In this document: one piece after another, positions 24,957 through 34,800 of the stretch
Layout of the letters: each line of letters starts with the position of its first letter
How positions within the stretch are numbered: position 1 is the first letter of the stretch
Source of the DNA: Cyclobacteriaceae bacterium
GTDB lineage: Bacteria; Bacteroidota; Bacteroidia; Cytophagales; Cyclobacteriaceae
Length of the DNA stretch: 42,836 nt
Assembly (NCBI GenBank): GCA_019638275.1
Contig: JAHBUC010000020.1
Location: forward strand, 1 to 42,836
Reading direction: 5' to 3'
The notes under the pieces: model-generated
The model's database searches: none
What the model saw: only the letters and a program-made list of their open reading frames with translations
What the model was told of the DNA's origin: nothing
Position numbers and translations under genes: made by a program

Positions 24957-25952
24957 TTAGAAGATAATTCCAAAACTAAACGCATTCAGTTTCGGGTTGT
25001 TCTCTTTTTCCGTGCTGAACAACTCGTTTAAATCGTAGTTGAAAAAGATGTCGGTTGAGCGAATGCCCAGTTGCACGCGCACACCATAGCGGAAGTTGTT
25101 CAAGTAAAAGTTGTTGCGGTCTTTATCTTTTTCACGACCATCTTCATTGTATACCAATTTTGATCGGCTGCTCAGACGGTAACCCGCATACGGTCCGGCA
25201 CCAATCCGGAAGTTACTGCCATATGAATTCCAGAAGCGTGTCTTCTTGCCACGTCCGCCAAAGTCGAGCATGGGAATGAGCGATACGTTGGCGTAGGTAA
25301 CACCAAGCTTGCTCTTGATGAAATTCACATCGCGAAGGTCTTCTTCAAAGAATACACCGTTTTCATCTTTACCAATCAGAATATTGTCTTGCTGAAACTT
25401 GAAGTTGTACCAGCTTAAGCCAAGCCCCCATTCGAGGAAGAGTTTGCCGCCCACGTGTGTATGTTGTATAGAGTTAATGCCTACGTACCACGATCCCCAC
25501 GGACGAACAGAATACAGTTCATTGTTTTCATCCGGAAATTTTCCATCTTCCAGGTAGTTGTTTACACCCAAATCAAAGTTGATGGAGTGACGCGATCTGC
25601 GTATGTGCCTGATTTTTCGATCGCGCAACCATTCTTCATCGTCTTCGTCATTATCGTCCCAGGTTATGGGTTCGTTAACAGTTTCCAGCTCACGTGGTTC
25701 GATTGGTTCTACGGGAACGGAATCGTTCGTGGGTATGGGTGTAACCGGTGTTCCTTCAATACGATTCAGGATATCGGTAAACAAGGCTTGAAAATTATAT
25801 TGCCGCAACACCGTTAAGTCTTTGCGATCTTTTATGGTAAACACCACCCGGCTTGTGTTGGCAAGTTCCACCACCACGGTGTCGGGTTTTTGTTGGGCAG
25901 GTGAAGCATAACCTGCCACGATCAACATCACTACTGCAAAAATCTTTTTCAT
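24957..25952 (-). CDS. Outer-membrane beta-barrel protein
   Basis: The 331-residue product has a signal peptide (about 1-19), a periplasmic N-terminal part with a Pro/Glu-rich stretch and an acidic DDNDEDDEE run, a basic RDRKIRHIRRSRHS segment, and then repeated amphipathic strands (HSINFDLGVNNYL, GKLFLEWGLGLSWYNF, FRIGAGPYAGYRLSS, FRYGVRVQLGIR) ending in FSFGIIF with a C-terminal aromatic residue, as for porin-like barrels. No specific function can be assigned. It starts one base after the anti-sigma-like gene, third in the sigma operon. Confidence 0.8.
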   Translation of the reverse strand: MKKIFAVVMLIVAGYASPAQQKPDTVVVELANTSRVVFTIKDRKDLTVLRQYNFQALFTDILNRIEGTPVTPIPTNDSVPVEPIEPRELETVNEPITWDDNDEDDEEWLRDRKIRHIRRSRHSINFDLGVNNYLEDGKFPDENNELYSVRPWGSWYVGINSIQHTHVGGKLFLEWGLGLSWYNFKFQQDNILIGKDENGVFFEEDLRDVNFIKSKLGVTYANVSLIPMLDFGGRGKKTRFWNSYGSNFRIGAGPYAGYRLSSRSKLVYNEDGREKDKDRNNFYLNNFRYGVRVQLGIRSTDIFFNYDLNELFSTEKENNPKLNAFSFGIIF

Positions 25953-25953
25953 C

Positions 25954-26697
25954 TCAGTTTAATTTTTTTGTTTGTTTTTTGTCCTCCAGGAAATTCAAGG
26001 CGAACAATTCATCTTTCTTTTGCCTCAGGTCGCCCAGTGGACCATCGCCATCAGCGAGGTTTATGGCTACTCCCATCAGCTTTTGCATACGAGATGATTT
26101 TTTTCCTTCTGAGGTTGCTTCATCTTCTGGTTGTGGTAATAAATATTTTTGATTCACTTCAGTTGCAGTCAGTAAAATATAGACACCCGTGTTGTTTTGT
26201 GTTTCGGTTGCCTGATTGGTGGAGGTTTCAACTTCCGCAATAAGCGTTTTTGTTTCAGGTTGAACTACATCAACTGAAATTTCTTCCGGTGTGGATTCAA
26301 CCACAGCAAGTTGTTGATCGGAAGAAGCGGTTTGTTTTTTATAAGCTGGTACGATTTGATTGTTTTTCTTTTCTGTCTTTTCCTGATCAACTTTTTTATC
26401 TGGATCAACAGCAGCAACGGCTGTTTCTTCCGGTTGTGTTGGCTGTAATTTTTCAGAAGCGGGCTCAGTTTTTTGAGGCTTTGTGTTTACCAGTACATCC
26501 GTTTCAGCGGGTTGTATTTTCCAGATCAATACAGAAGCAATGGAAAGCAGCAGCAATCCCGCTGCAATTTTCAACCACAGGGCTTTGTTGGATTTTTTAT
26601 CCAGTCCGGCTTCAATACGATTCCACGCATCAGCCGAAGGCTTAAGCTGAAAGTTCTCCAGCTTGTTGTGGAACAGGTGATCAGGTTGTTGTTTCAT
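25954..26697 (-). CDS. Single-span membrane protein, probable anti-sigma factor
   Basis: The 247-residue product has a short cytoplasmic N-terminus (LENFQLKPSADAWNRIEAGLDKK, about 13-35), one transmembrane helix (about 40-59), and a long Glu/Thr/Lys-rich extracytoplasmic region. That N-terminal segment with a following helix is common in Bacteroidota ECF-linked membrane regulators. It overlaps the sigma gene by 17 bases, a typical sigma/anti-sigma arrangement. No zinc-binding HxxxCxxC motif is visible, so it is not a ZAS-type anti-sigma factor. The assignment relies on context. Confidence 0.7.
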   Translation of the reverse strand: MKQQPDHLFHNKLENFQLKPSADAWNRIEAGLDKKSNKALWLKIAAGLLLLSIASVLIWKIQPAETDVLVNTKPQKTEPASEKLQPTQPEETAVAAVDPDKKVDQEKTEKKNNQIVPAYKKQTASSDQQLAVVESTPEEISVDVVQPETKTLIAEVETSTNQATETQNNTGVYILLTATEVNQKYLLPQPEDEATSEGKKSSRMQKLMGVAINLADGDGPLGDLRQKKDELFALNFLEDKKQTKKLN

Positions 26698-27262
26698 TGC
26701 TTTGTTTTTTAGAAATCCAGTCGCGGTCGATAAGCATTTTTTGCAAGTAGGTGCGTGCGCGGCTCAACTGCGACTTTGATGTATTTTCACTGATGCCGAG
26801 TTGATCGGCTATTTCTTTATGCGAGTAGCCATCGATGGCGTACATGTTGAAGACAATTCTGTATCCGCTGGGAAGTTCCTGAATCATTTGCATCAACTCT
26901 TCTGCTTCCAGGTGATCGCTGATGTTCTGGTAGTCGGGTTCCCGTTCGGCTGCTTCGAGGTCAGTTTCCAGGTACATGGAACGGTTTCGCCTGAGGTAGG
27001 TGAGGGCTTCATTCACCACTACACGCCTGATCCACCCCTCGAAACTCCCTTCGCCCTTGAACTGATCGATGCGTTCAAAAATTTTGGTGAAAGCAGTAAC
27101 CAATACGTCTTCTGCTTCCATGGAATCTTTCACATACCGGTAGCATAACGCATACATTTTCGATGAATATTGATCATACAGGCTGTGTTGGGCACTGCGA
27201 TTTTGTGCCTTACACCCGTTGATCAGCTCCTCTTCTTTAGCCCGGTAAATTTTCAGATCCAT
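26681..27262 (-). CDS. ECF RNA polymerase sigma factor
   Basis: The 193-residue protein has sigma region 2 (about 26-92: LYDQYSSKMYALCYRYVKDSMEAEDVLVTAFTKIFERIDQFKGEGSFEGWIRRVVVNEAL) and region 4 (about 122-174: LPSGYRIVFNMYAIDGYSHKEIADQLGISENTSKSQLSRARTYL). It lacks regions 1 and 3, as ECF sigma factors do. It begins the operon sigma / anti-sigma / outer-membrane barrel. The 97 bases upstream (27263-27359) contain no exact TAnnTTTG box, which would be compatible with transcription from its own sigma-specific promoter. Confidence 0.92.
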   Translation of the reverse strand: MDLKIYRAKEEELINGCKAQNRSAQHSLYDQYSSKMYALCYRYVKDSMEAEDVLVTAFTKIFERIDQFKGEGSFEGWIRRVVVNEALTYLRRNRSMYLETDLEAAEREPDYQNISDHLEAEELMQMIQELPSGYRIVFNMYAIDGYSHKEIADQLGISENTSKSQLSRARTYLQKMLIDRDWISKKQSNETTT

Positions 27263-27359
27263 TTAAACGTTTCAGCAATAAGATGCCCATTTGCCTTGCG
27301 GGGTTGCGTAGCCAAAAACTTTTTCTTTTGAGAATTTGGGTAAAAGAGCCAAATCCCGA

Positions 27360-27794
27360 TCAATAGGCAGCTTCGTAATTCACCAAAACCGTAATTTCAG
27401 TGAATTCGCCCGGTTTTACAGTCACGCAGTGTATACGGTTTAGCCCGTCAAATTGGTTGGCAAACAGGCCATTCTTTTCTTTAATAAAGATGGAGTACTC
27501 ACCCGGTGGCAGATTTACCCGAAAACGGCCTTTGCAGTTGCTTTTAGCTTTTTTAACCAAGGTGGTCTTTACATTGGAAAAAAAGACGCCTTCCGAAGCT
27601 TCAACCTCCGCTATGGTAGTGGGTTGGTAAATCCAGATTTCGCGTTTTATGCCTTTGGCTTTGGTGGCCGGCCTGTCGGGGCCTGGCATTTGGTTGCCGC
27701 TAACCCATTCCACACGACCGGAAATTCCCTGATTTTGAGCAAATGCAGGTATCATGGCCAGTATTAGCAGGCCAAGGCATAGTGAGCTTTTCAT
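27360..27794 (-). CDS. Secreted protein with carboxypeptidase-regulatory-like fold
   Basis: The 144-residue product has a signal peptide (MKSSLCLGLLILAMIPAFA) and a beta-sandwich pattern starting ISGRVEWVSGNQMPGPDRP and including CKGRFRVNLPPGEYSIFI, the typical signature of CarboxypepD_reg/transthyretin-like domains. These often occur in Bacteroidota surface proteins; no catalytic function is implied. It is on the same strand as the PadR-PspC genes and about 150 bases downstream of the PspC gene, with a tiny hydrophobic ORF between. Confidence 0.75.
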   Translation of the reverse strand: MKSSLCLGLLILAMIPAFAQNQGISGRVEWVSGNQMPGPDRPATKAKGIKREIWIYQPTTIAEVEASEGVFFSNVKTTLVKKAKSNCKGRFRVNLPPGEYSIFIKEKNGLFANQFDGLNRIHCVTVKPGEFTEITVLVNYEAAY

Positions 27795-27806
27795 GAATCA
27801 AAGATA

Positions 27807-27878
27807 CTACCTGAACAGGGAGCCAATGATCATGCCTATGAAAAAGATCAGGAAGATGAATACAAGAATGAAAAACAT
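27807..27878 (-). CDS. Possible 23-residue hydrophobic membrane peptide
   Basis: An ATG at 27878 opens a 23-codon frame ending in TAG at 27807-27809. The peptide begins MFFILVFIFLIFFIGMIIGS and ends in LFR: a single strongly hydrophobic helix followed by a positive residue. It lies between the PspC gene and the secreted-protein gene on the same strand. No homology can be claimed; comparison of the same gap in related genomes would decide whether it is real. Confidence 0.4.
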   Translation of the reverse strand: MFFILVFIFLIFFIGMIIGSLFR

Positions 27879-27944
27879 AGGTTGGGTTGGTTTGTGTGTT
27901 TTGACGTTTTTTTCTTCAAAATGTTACAAGAAAACCGGGAAACA

Positions 27945-30317
27945 TCAGTCTTTAATTACTTCTGTCGGACTGCCCTTATAGCTAACCTTGCTGGCAAGGC
28001 CCTCATCCACTTCCAATCGGCCGGTAACAAATACGTTTGCCTTTGAGGCACCGTTGGCTTCAATAAGCGCATCTTTTACCTGGTAACCGTATCCCTCCAG
28101 TTTCGAAGCACCCAAAATGTTGGCATCCATTTTTTGTCCTTCACCATTCAGTGTCAACTCTGAAGCGCCACTGAGGTACACAGCCAGGTCGCGTGCATTG
28201 ATGTTTGCCGTAACGTTAATCGCGCCCAGAATTTTTATTTTCAGATCATCTTCCGTGAAGCCGGTGAAAGATGCCTTGCCGGCACCTTTCAAATCGATCT
28301 TCTCAACTTCAGGCATGGTGATGTTGATGCGTACTTGTTCAACCTTCAGCGGATTGCTGCGCCAGTTGAAACGCTTTTCATCATCGTATTCAATTACCAG
28401 TGTACTGCCCAAGCGTACAATGCGGTACTTGGCCTTTTCTTTATCCGGGCCGGTCAGTTCAACCGAGTAATTGTTTCCCTGCTTTACGCGGATATCAAAC
28501 AAGCCACTGATTTCAAGCTCATCGAAATCGGTGAGGCTGCTGGTGGACACACCTTCTCCATAAAGTTCATTGTCCCAAGTTTTCTCCTCTTCAATTTTTA
28601 CTTCTTCGGGGCAACTGATGCACTTCAGGTATCCTTCCTTTTCAATAATCCAGGTGTTGCCATCACGTTTGTCGTAGTCGATATACTGGCTGATCAACCT
28701 CCAGGTGTTATCATCTAATACGAATTTGTAATTGTACGGAACGTACAAGGTCATGCGTAATCGTTGTGCGCGGAAAATCGCATCGGATTTAAAGCGGATG
28801 TTGGAATCGAACGTAAGCACGGAATCTTCCTGTGTTACATTGTACTCTACCATCCGTGCATTTTCTGAAGCCTGCATGCGGGTAACACCTTGCGCTTCAT
28901 ACAGCTGCACAAGTTTAAGTTCGGTGCCTTCGTATCCCTTCAGCGCCAGCGTGGTTACATCGTAATCATCCAAACCGGTTTCCCTGATTTTCAACACGGC
29001 TGTCTTGCCTTCCAGGTTATAGGTTTGTTCAACCTTGTATTCGCCATCTTCTTTAAAGTTGATCACGATTTTAGGGATTGACACACTCATTACGGCTACC
29101 GACAAAAAGAATAGGATAAACAATGTCCAGCCTGCGGTTGCGCCAAACACAATACGGTTAGCGATGGCCGATATACCCAACAGCATGATGATGATGCCGG
29201 GTATCAACGCACCGATAAATGCCATAACTGCAGTGAATGATGGAATGGCCCGGTTTAATGCTTCCATTGGAAAGCTCACATCATGCCAGCCCACAATCCA
29301 TCCGGATGACAACAAGCCAAACAATACGCCACCGGAAATCAAAACAGCTACAACCAGGCTCAGGCCCATCAGCATAATGAATATACCAATGCCCACGCGG
29401 AGTACATCCGCCAATGGATTTAAAATTTTGCCCAGACCTGTGAGTATCCAACCAATGGCACGGAAGGGAAACAATAGAATTTTAACCAGTGCACTTTCTT
29501 CTTCAACCGGTTTTTCCGTTTGTTCTTTTTTGATGGTCGATTCAATGTTTGAAAGCGTTACCGGTTCGCCTTGCATTTGCATTTTATCAGTAATGGATCG
29601 TGCCTCGGGGGCTACGATCCAGAATACGATGTAGGCGATAAACCCGACCCCGCCAAAGAAGGCTGTGATTACGAATATCAACCTGACCACAAACAAATCC
29701 ATTTTCATATAGGCAGCCAATCCGCTGGCTACGCCTCCCAGTACTTTTTTGTCTGGGTCGCGGTAGAGTTTTTTGGTGATTTGTGGTTCATCCAAATCGT
29801 ATGAACCGGGAACGGCAATCCACAAAATGATGTACGCGATCAGAATCAATCCGTAACCAAATGTAAGCAACACAAAGAGCAGGCGTATCCAAACCGGATC
29901 TACATTGAAGTAGTTACCCAGCCCGGAGCAAACACCACCCAGAATTTTACGCTTCTGGTCGCGCATAAATTGTTTGGATGCGCGTGGTGTATACGTTTTG
30001 TTTTCTGTTTGCTTTTCTTCTTTTGGTGCTTCGGCATGCACTTCTTCTTCCTCGGCAGCTTTAAAATCGCTCACACTACCCATGGTGGTTTTCAGCGCGT
30101 TTACATCATCGCTGGTGATTACCTGTTTGCCTTCGTATAGTTTACTCAGGAAGATTTCAGCAATGCGACTTTCGATGTCGGCTAAGATTTCGCTGCTGTC
30201 TTCATACGAAGAAAAATACTTATTGATGGAATCCAGGTATTTCTTCAACACTTCGTAACCGTCTTCTTCAATGTGGAATATGATGCCGCTTATGTTTATG
30301 CTTATATTCTTTTTCAT
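27945..30317 (-). CDS. PspC-domain membrane protein with C-terminal head-GIN (DUF2807) domain
   Basis: The 790-residue protein has an N-terminal region resembling a HAAS-like regulatory segment (about 1-90), two PspC domains (about 121-172 and 191-240: KILGGVCSGLGNYFNVDPVW and KVLGGVASGLAAYMKMDLFV), several further transmembrane helices (about 290-440), a beta-rich extracytoplasmic part, and a C-terminal beta-helix-like repeat region (about 600-780) with the VRINITMPEVEKIDLKGAGKA pattern of the DUF2807 putative adhesin domain. PspC proteins are linked to envelope stress. It lies 31 bases after a PadR gene, an arrangement suggesting PadR control. Confidence 0.88.
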   Translation of the reverse strand: MKKNISINISGIIFHIEEDGYEVLKKYLDSINKYFSSYEDSSEILADIESRIAEIFLSKLYEGKQVITSDDVNALKTTMGSVSDFKAAEEEEVHAEAPKEEKQTENKTYTPRASKQFMRDQKRKILGGVCSGLGNYFNVDPVWIRLLFVLLTFGYGLILIAYIILWIAVPGSYDLDEPQITKKLYRDPDKKVLGGVASGLAAYMKMDLFVVRLIFVITAFFGGVGFIAYIVFWIVAPEARSITDKMQMQGEPVTLSNIESTIKKEQTEKPVEEESALVKILLFPFRAIGWILTGLGKILNPLADVLRVGIGIFIMLMGLSLVVAVLISGGVLFGLLSSGWIVGWHDVSFPMEALNRAIPSFTAVMAFIGALIPGIIIMLLGISAIANRIVFGATAGWTLFILFFLSVAVMSVSIPKIVINFKEDGEYKVEQTYNLEGKTAVLKIRETGLDDYDVTTLALKGYEGTELKLVQLYEAQGVTRMQASENARMVEYNVTQEDSVLTFDSNIRFKSDAIFRAQRLRMTLYVPYNYKFVLDDNTWRLISQYIDYDKRDGNTWIIEKEGYLKCISCPEEVKIEEEKTWDNELYGEGVSTSSLTDFDELEISGLFDIRVKQGNNYSVELTGPDKEKAKYRIVRLGSTLVIEYDDEKRFNWRSNPLKVEQVRINITMPEVEKIDLKGAGKASFTGFTEDDLKIKILGAINVTANINARDLAVYLSGASELTLNGEGQKMDANILGASKLEGYGYQVKDALIEANGASKANVFVTGRLEVDEGLASKVSYKGSPTEVIKD

Positions 30318-30348
30318 GTGCGTTAAGAGTCTGTAGGTTGAGTCTTAT

Positions 30349-30690
30349 TTAAGATGCTGCTTTTGATTTTGACGTAATCATTTCGGTGGAGTGAATGAGG
30401 CCTTCCCAGGTTTCGGTCAATTTCTCCAAAAAATTACTACCCTCCAGCGTAAGCTTATAGTATTTGCGTGGCGGCCCCGATTTAGACTCCACCCATTTGT
30501 ATTCCAGCAGGCCCGCGTTTTTGAGGCGGGTAAGCAGGGGGTAGAGCGTACCTTCCACCACAATCATCTTTGCGGCAGTCAATTCATCGAGCATATCCGA
30601 AGCGTAAATTTCGCCCCGCGATATTATGTGAAGGACACAGTATTCCAAAATGCCCTTCCTCATCTGCACTTGTGTGTTTTCCAGATCCAT
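30349..30690 (-). CDS. PadR-family transcriptional regulator
   Basis: The 113-residue protein is a winged-helix regulator of PadR type: MRKGILEYCVLHIISRGEIYASDMLDEL, then EGTLYPLLTRLKNAGLLEYKW, then GPPRKYYKLTLEG, and a short C-terminal helix. PadR repressors act as dimers on palindromic sites. It is the first gene of an operon with the PspC-domain gene 31 bases downstream. A long perfect inverted repeat lies 39 bases upstream of the ATG and is a candidate autoregulatory operator. Confidence 0.93.
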   Translation of the reverse strand: MDLENTQVQMRKGILEYCVLHIISRGEIYASDMLDELTAAKMIVVEGTLYPLLTRLKNAGLLEYKWVESKSGPPRKYYKLTLEGSNFLEKLTETWEGLIHSTEMITSKSKAAS

Positions 30691-30724
30691 ACTTTCTTTT
30701 TTGTTCCCGTTAGCCCTTCTAACG

Positions 30725-30759
30725 CAGAAGTACTTGGCATGACCAAGTACTAAGCCAAA
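30725..30759 (-). promoter_or_regulatory. padR promoter region with palindromic operator candidate
   Basis: The inverted repeat AGTACTTGG (30729-30737), 5-base spacer, CCAAGTACT (30743-30751) is perfect. On the - strand, TTTG (30756-30759) lies upstream and TACTTCTG (30725-30732) downstream, 7 of 8 positions like TTTG/TAnnTTTG, so the palindrome would sit between -33 and -7. This arrangement suits repression by PadR. The spacing (23 bases) is slightly long for the consensus, so the promoter call is tentative, the palindrome itself is certain. Confidence 0.55.
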
Positions 30760-30826
30760 ATATTAGTGAGGTCTTAAAAGTCCATTTTTGAGCTTGAATC
30801 GATGTTTTTTCGTAAGTGGGTTGAAA

Positions 30827-31717
30827 TCAAAATCCTGAATTCTGGTCATATCCGTACACCTCAAAATCAAAAGTGTACACTTTCTTGATGGTGTTAATCG
30901 TGCTTTCGCGATAGGAAATGGGTGTTGACTCGGGTGTTTTGTTCAGGTGCGGAAGGGTAATGTTGTATGGGAGAAGAAATGCCTGAAGTTTTTCAGGGTC
31001 TTCCAGCTTAAAGAACTGGACGGGAATGCCTTTTTGAAGGTAAGGATGAGTAAACAGGTGCTGTGGTTTGAAATGCTGGTCTTTAAAACGATCGGGAATG
31101 CGATGGATGCGCTCCACAAATTCATCAAACGACAGGTTTTGCGGAAGGATGCCTCCGAGATAGTTCTGATAGATAAAAGGTTTGCTTTCGCGCGACAAAA
31201 AGAAATCGCGGTACACCGAAAGCAGCCGGCTTACCGGGTGGCGCACTACGGTAAATCCTGTGAATGATTTTAAATCCGTTGAGCATTGGGTTTGCATCCA
31301 GGCATCCGCCAGGAAATTAAGTTGTGTGGCGTTGAGGGATTTGCTTTTTAAATCAGGTTTGATCAATCCAAGCATGACGTGCGAGAGTGAAGTACTGGCA
31401 GCTTTGGGTATGCGTACGTAAAATAATTTTTGCTGCGGCACAACAAGATGCCCGCCTTTTGTTTGGTAGCCGCTTTTGATTTGTGCAGCCGTGGCTTGGA
31501 GATTAAACAAAATAGGATTGCGTTTTTTTTCTGGTACGGTGGAGAGAGGATAGTTTTCAGGCAAATAATCTTTCAGGTGCTCAAGACTTTGTGCGCGAAG
31601 GTGGTTGAAGTCGAGTGGATCCGTCTGAAACCGACCTTGTTCTATTAGAAGTTGCACTATAGTAAACAAATCCTTCACCGGGATAATTATCGGAAGAAAT
31701 TCACGCAAAGACGCCAA
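30827..31717 (-). CDS. Sulfotransferase family protein
   Basis: The product has the PAPS-binding loop YVRIPKAASTSL (about residues 100-111) and the 3'-phosphate motif FTVVRHPVSRLLSVYRDF (about 154-171) of the Golgi-type sulfotransferase family (Sulfotransfer_2). Such enzymes transfer sulfate from PAPS to carbohydrates; the substrate here is unknown. The 5' end is uncertain: the frame has no ATG near its start. The TTG at 31717 (296 residues) lies inside a short tandem repeat (31703-31726), and GTG at 31678 is an alternative giving a 13-residue shorter protein. A single gene, divergent from the C25-protease gene. Confidence 0.8.
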   Translation of the reverse strand: MASLREFLPIIIPVKDLFTIVQLLIEQGRFQTDPLDFNHLRAQSLEHLKDYLPENYPLSTVPEKKRNPILFNLQATAAQIKSGYQTKGGHLVVPQQKLFYVRIPKAASTSLSHVMLGLIKPDLKSKSLNATQLNFLADAWMQTQCSTDLKSFTGFTVVRHPVSRLLSVYRDFFLSRESKPFIYQNYLGGILPQNLSFDEFVERIHRIPDRFKDQHFKPQHLFTHPYLQKGIPVQFFKLEDPEKLQAFLLPYNITLPHLNKTPESTPISYRESTINTIKKVYTFDFEVYGYDQNSGF

Positions 31718-31726
31718 GCCGCAAAG
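31703..31726. repeat. Three tandem degenerate 8-bp repeats at the sulfotransferase 5' end
   Basis: ACGCAAAG (31703-31710), ACGCCAAG (31711-31718) and CCGCAAAG (31719-31726) lie head to tail. On the - strand this reads as the CTTTGCGG / CTTGGCGT / CTTTGCGT type of run that I recall as a common dispersed intergenic repeat in Bacteroidota genomes. It overlaps the longest open frame of the sulfotransferase gene. Confidence 0.55.
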
Positions 31727-31806
31727 AAATCTATCCTAATTTTCTATGCATCTCTTACCAAAGTGTCGTTCTGTGTATTTAACCCAAACCTGCCGTATAT
31801 TGCAAC

Positions 31807-34800
31807 GTGATGAAGTTGGTTATCAGGAGTTTACAGCGCTCTATATATTCACTGGGGCTTTTTTTAGCCGGTATTGCCTTTTTTACAACGGCTAATGCTC
31901 AAACGGGCAATGAATGGATTCAATTCAGCCAGTTTTACTATAAAATTCCTGTAGCGCAAACGGGTATTTATCGCGTTACCTATAACGACCTCCAGTCCGT
32001 GGGCTTTCCGGTTGGGTCGGTTGATCCACGCAGGCTGCAACTTTTTCACCGTGGAACAGAACAAGCCATATATATTGAAGGGGAGGGCGATGCGGTTTTC
32101 AATGCAGCCGACTACATTGAGTTTTATGGGCGAAAAAATGACGGCACTTCCGATACAGAATTGTATAAACCCACAACTGCCCAACCGCACACGTACCACA
32201 ACTTGTTCAGCGATACGACCTGGTATTTTCTGACCTACAACAACCTGGCCGTGCTGGGCAAGCGTATACCCAAAACGTGGGAGGTGAACGTAACCAGTAT
32301 TCCGCAGGAAACGGCCCACACCGATGAGAAATTGCTGGTCAATACACAACAACATTCTGATGGCATTGCCTATCAGCAGTACATCCGCAATACATACTTT
32401 GATATAGGCGAAGCGTGGACGGGTGTGATGATTTCACAAAACCAGAACATTGATTATGTGCTGGAAGGAATTACCAATGGGGTTACCGCAGCCGCACTTC
32501 CACAACTGGAAGTGATGGTGGCCGGTCGTGCGGAAATTTCTACTCCGCACCGCATTGAAATTTATGCTGGTCCGAATGCCTCAGGACTTCGGTTGTTGGG
32601 CACACAAGATGTTTTTAATTTTAATGTGCACACCTTTAACCTTCCGTTAGCATGGACGGATATTGGCGCTGATGGTCGCATGACCGTGCGCATGCGTTTG
32701 CTCGCTATCGGTACGGCTGCACGAGCCAGTGTATCGTACATTAAACTCAACTATCCGCAAAACTTCAATGCTACAGGCGCTACCGAAAAATATTTTCAGC
32801 TTGCCGAAAATGGGTCAGGCAAATCGTTTGTCAATATTACCAATGTGCCTGCCAACAGCCGCTTGTTTGATGTTACCGATCTGACCAACGTAATCTGGTA
32901 TCAACCTCCTGCTTCAACGTTTAACCCGGTTGTTTCCAATACAGAAAGTTCGCGAAAACTTTTTCTCACCAACATAACGCGAACCGCTACCGGCATCAAG
33001 CGCGTAAACTTCCGCAACATCAACGTGGCACAACACAATTACATGGTCATCAGCCATCCTTCCTTAATGAAACCGGCAGGGGAATACAGCGATGCCGTAA
33101 GAGCCTTTGCCGGTTATCGTTCATCTGAAGCAGGCGGATCGTACGATACGTTGGTTGTAGATATTCATCAGCTTTACAATCAGTTCAACTACGGTGAAAT
33201 TTCCCCCTTGGCCATTCATCGCTTTATGAAATACATGGTCGATAATGGTGCGCCAAAATATTTGTTCATTATCGGCAAGGGTTTGGATTGGTCGCTCAAC
33301 TACCATCGAAACCCAACTGCGCCTACTTTCAACGTCTATAAGGATCTTGTTCCATCTGCAGGCAAACCCGCATCCGATATGTACTACACCATTGGTTTGG
33401 GAAGTTCATTACACCAACCTGCCGTGGCTACCGGTAGAATTTCAGCAACCAATCCCACGCAAGTGGCCGCCTACCTGAATAAGGTAAAAGAAATGGAGGC
33501 GCTGCCGTTTAATGATTTGTGGCGCAAACGCATCATTCACTTGAGTGGCGGACTTACACCTGTGGAAACACAGTTGTTCCGGTTATACCTGGAAGATTTC
33601 AAAGATGTTGCTGAAGATTTTTATCTCGGTGGTAGTGTGCGGGCGCAGGCCAAGAACACCACCAACGTGGGTGAGCTCATTAATATTTCCGATGAAGTAA
33701 ACAACGGAATAAACCTGATAACGTTTTTCGGTCACTCATCGCCCGAGACCAACGACTTTGAAGTAGGGTTTGTAACCAACCCGGCATTGGGGTACAACAA
33801 TGCGGGCAAGTACCCGATGTTCTTAATCAATGGCTGTAATGCAGCTGATTTTTTCACCACGTCCATTCGCTTTGGCGAGGATTGGGTGCTGGCGGCCAAC
33901 AAAGGTTCGACAGGCTTCATGGCGCACACCTCGTTTGGGTATTCCAACACGTTGCGGTTGTATTCTGAGTTTTTCTACAACGTTGCTTTTGGTGACTCTG
34001 TCTTTATCCGGAAGGGAGTAGGCGACATTCAGCAGGAAGTGGCCAGGCGGTACATGCAAGTACAGCCAGCCACGGTAGGCAACCTCACACAGGTGAGTCA
34101 GATGTTGTTGTTGGGCGACCCGGCTGTAAATGTTTTCGGGGCAGCAAAGCCCGATTATGAAGTGAACGAAGCCAGTGTATTCGCCACTTCAAATGACGGT
34201 GAGCCCATCACTGCATTGAGTGAATCGTTTACATTGAACATCATCACACAAAATTTTGGTCGCGCAAAAGAAGATTCGATACATGTACGCGTAACGCGAA
34301 TTTATAGCGACAACTCCACCGAAGTGTACGATACCCTGTATGCACCGGTATTGTACCGCGATACCCTTGCCTTTTTTATAAGACAGGAACGCAACAAAGG
34401 ATTCGGCAATAACATTTTCCAGGTGGAGGTTGATCCGTTTGATGTCATTCAGGAATTGAACAATGAGAATAACAACACTTCGTATAACCTGTTCATTCCA
34501 CTTAACGTTACCAAAAATCTTTTTCCGTATGATTATGCCATTGTCAATCAGCCGGAAGTAACATTAACGTTCTCCAGTACGGATGTATTGGGCGCTGCCC
34601 GAAATTTTGATGTGCAGGTTGATACCGTTCACACATTTGATAGTCCGTATTTAAAAAGTTTTACCGTTAACGGAGTAATCGCTACGCGACAGCTTGAACT
34701 GCTTGCGCAGGATTCACTGGCGTATTACTGGCGAACCCGTTTTACTGATCCGCAGGAAGGAGAAGTGGCCGAGTGGGTAACGTCATCGTTCAGCTATATT

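Noticed and set aside
27754..27981. Plus-strand 75-codon frame
   Set aside because: It overlaps the ends of two minus-strand genes and the small hydrophobic frame; no ribosome-binding or family evidence.
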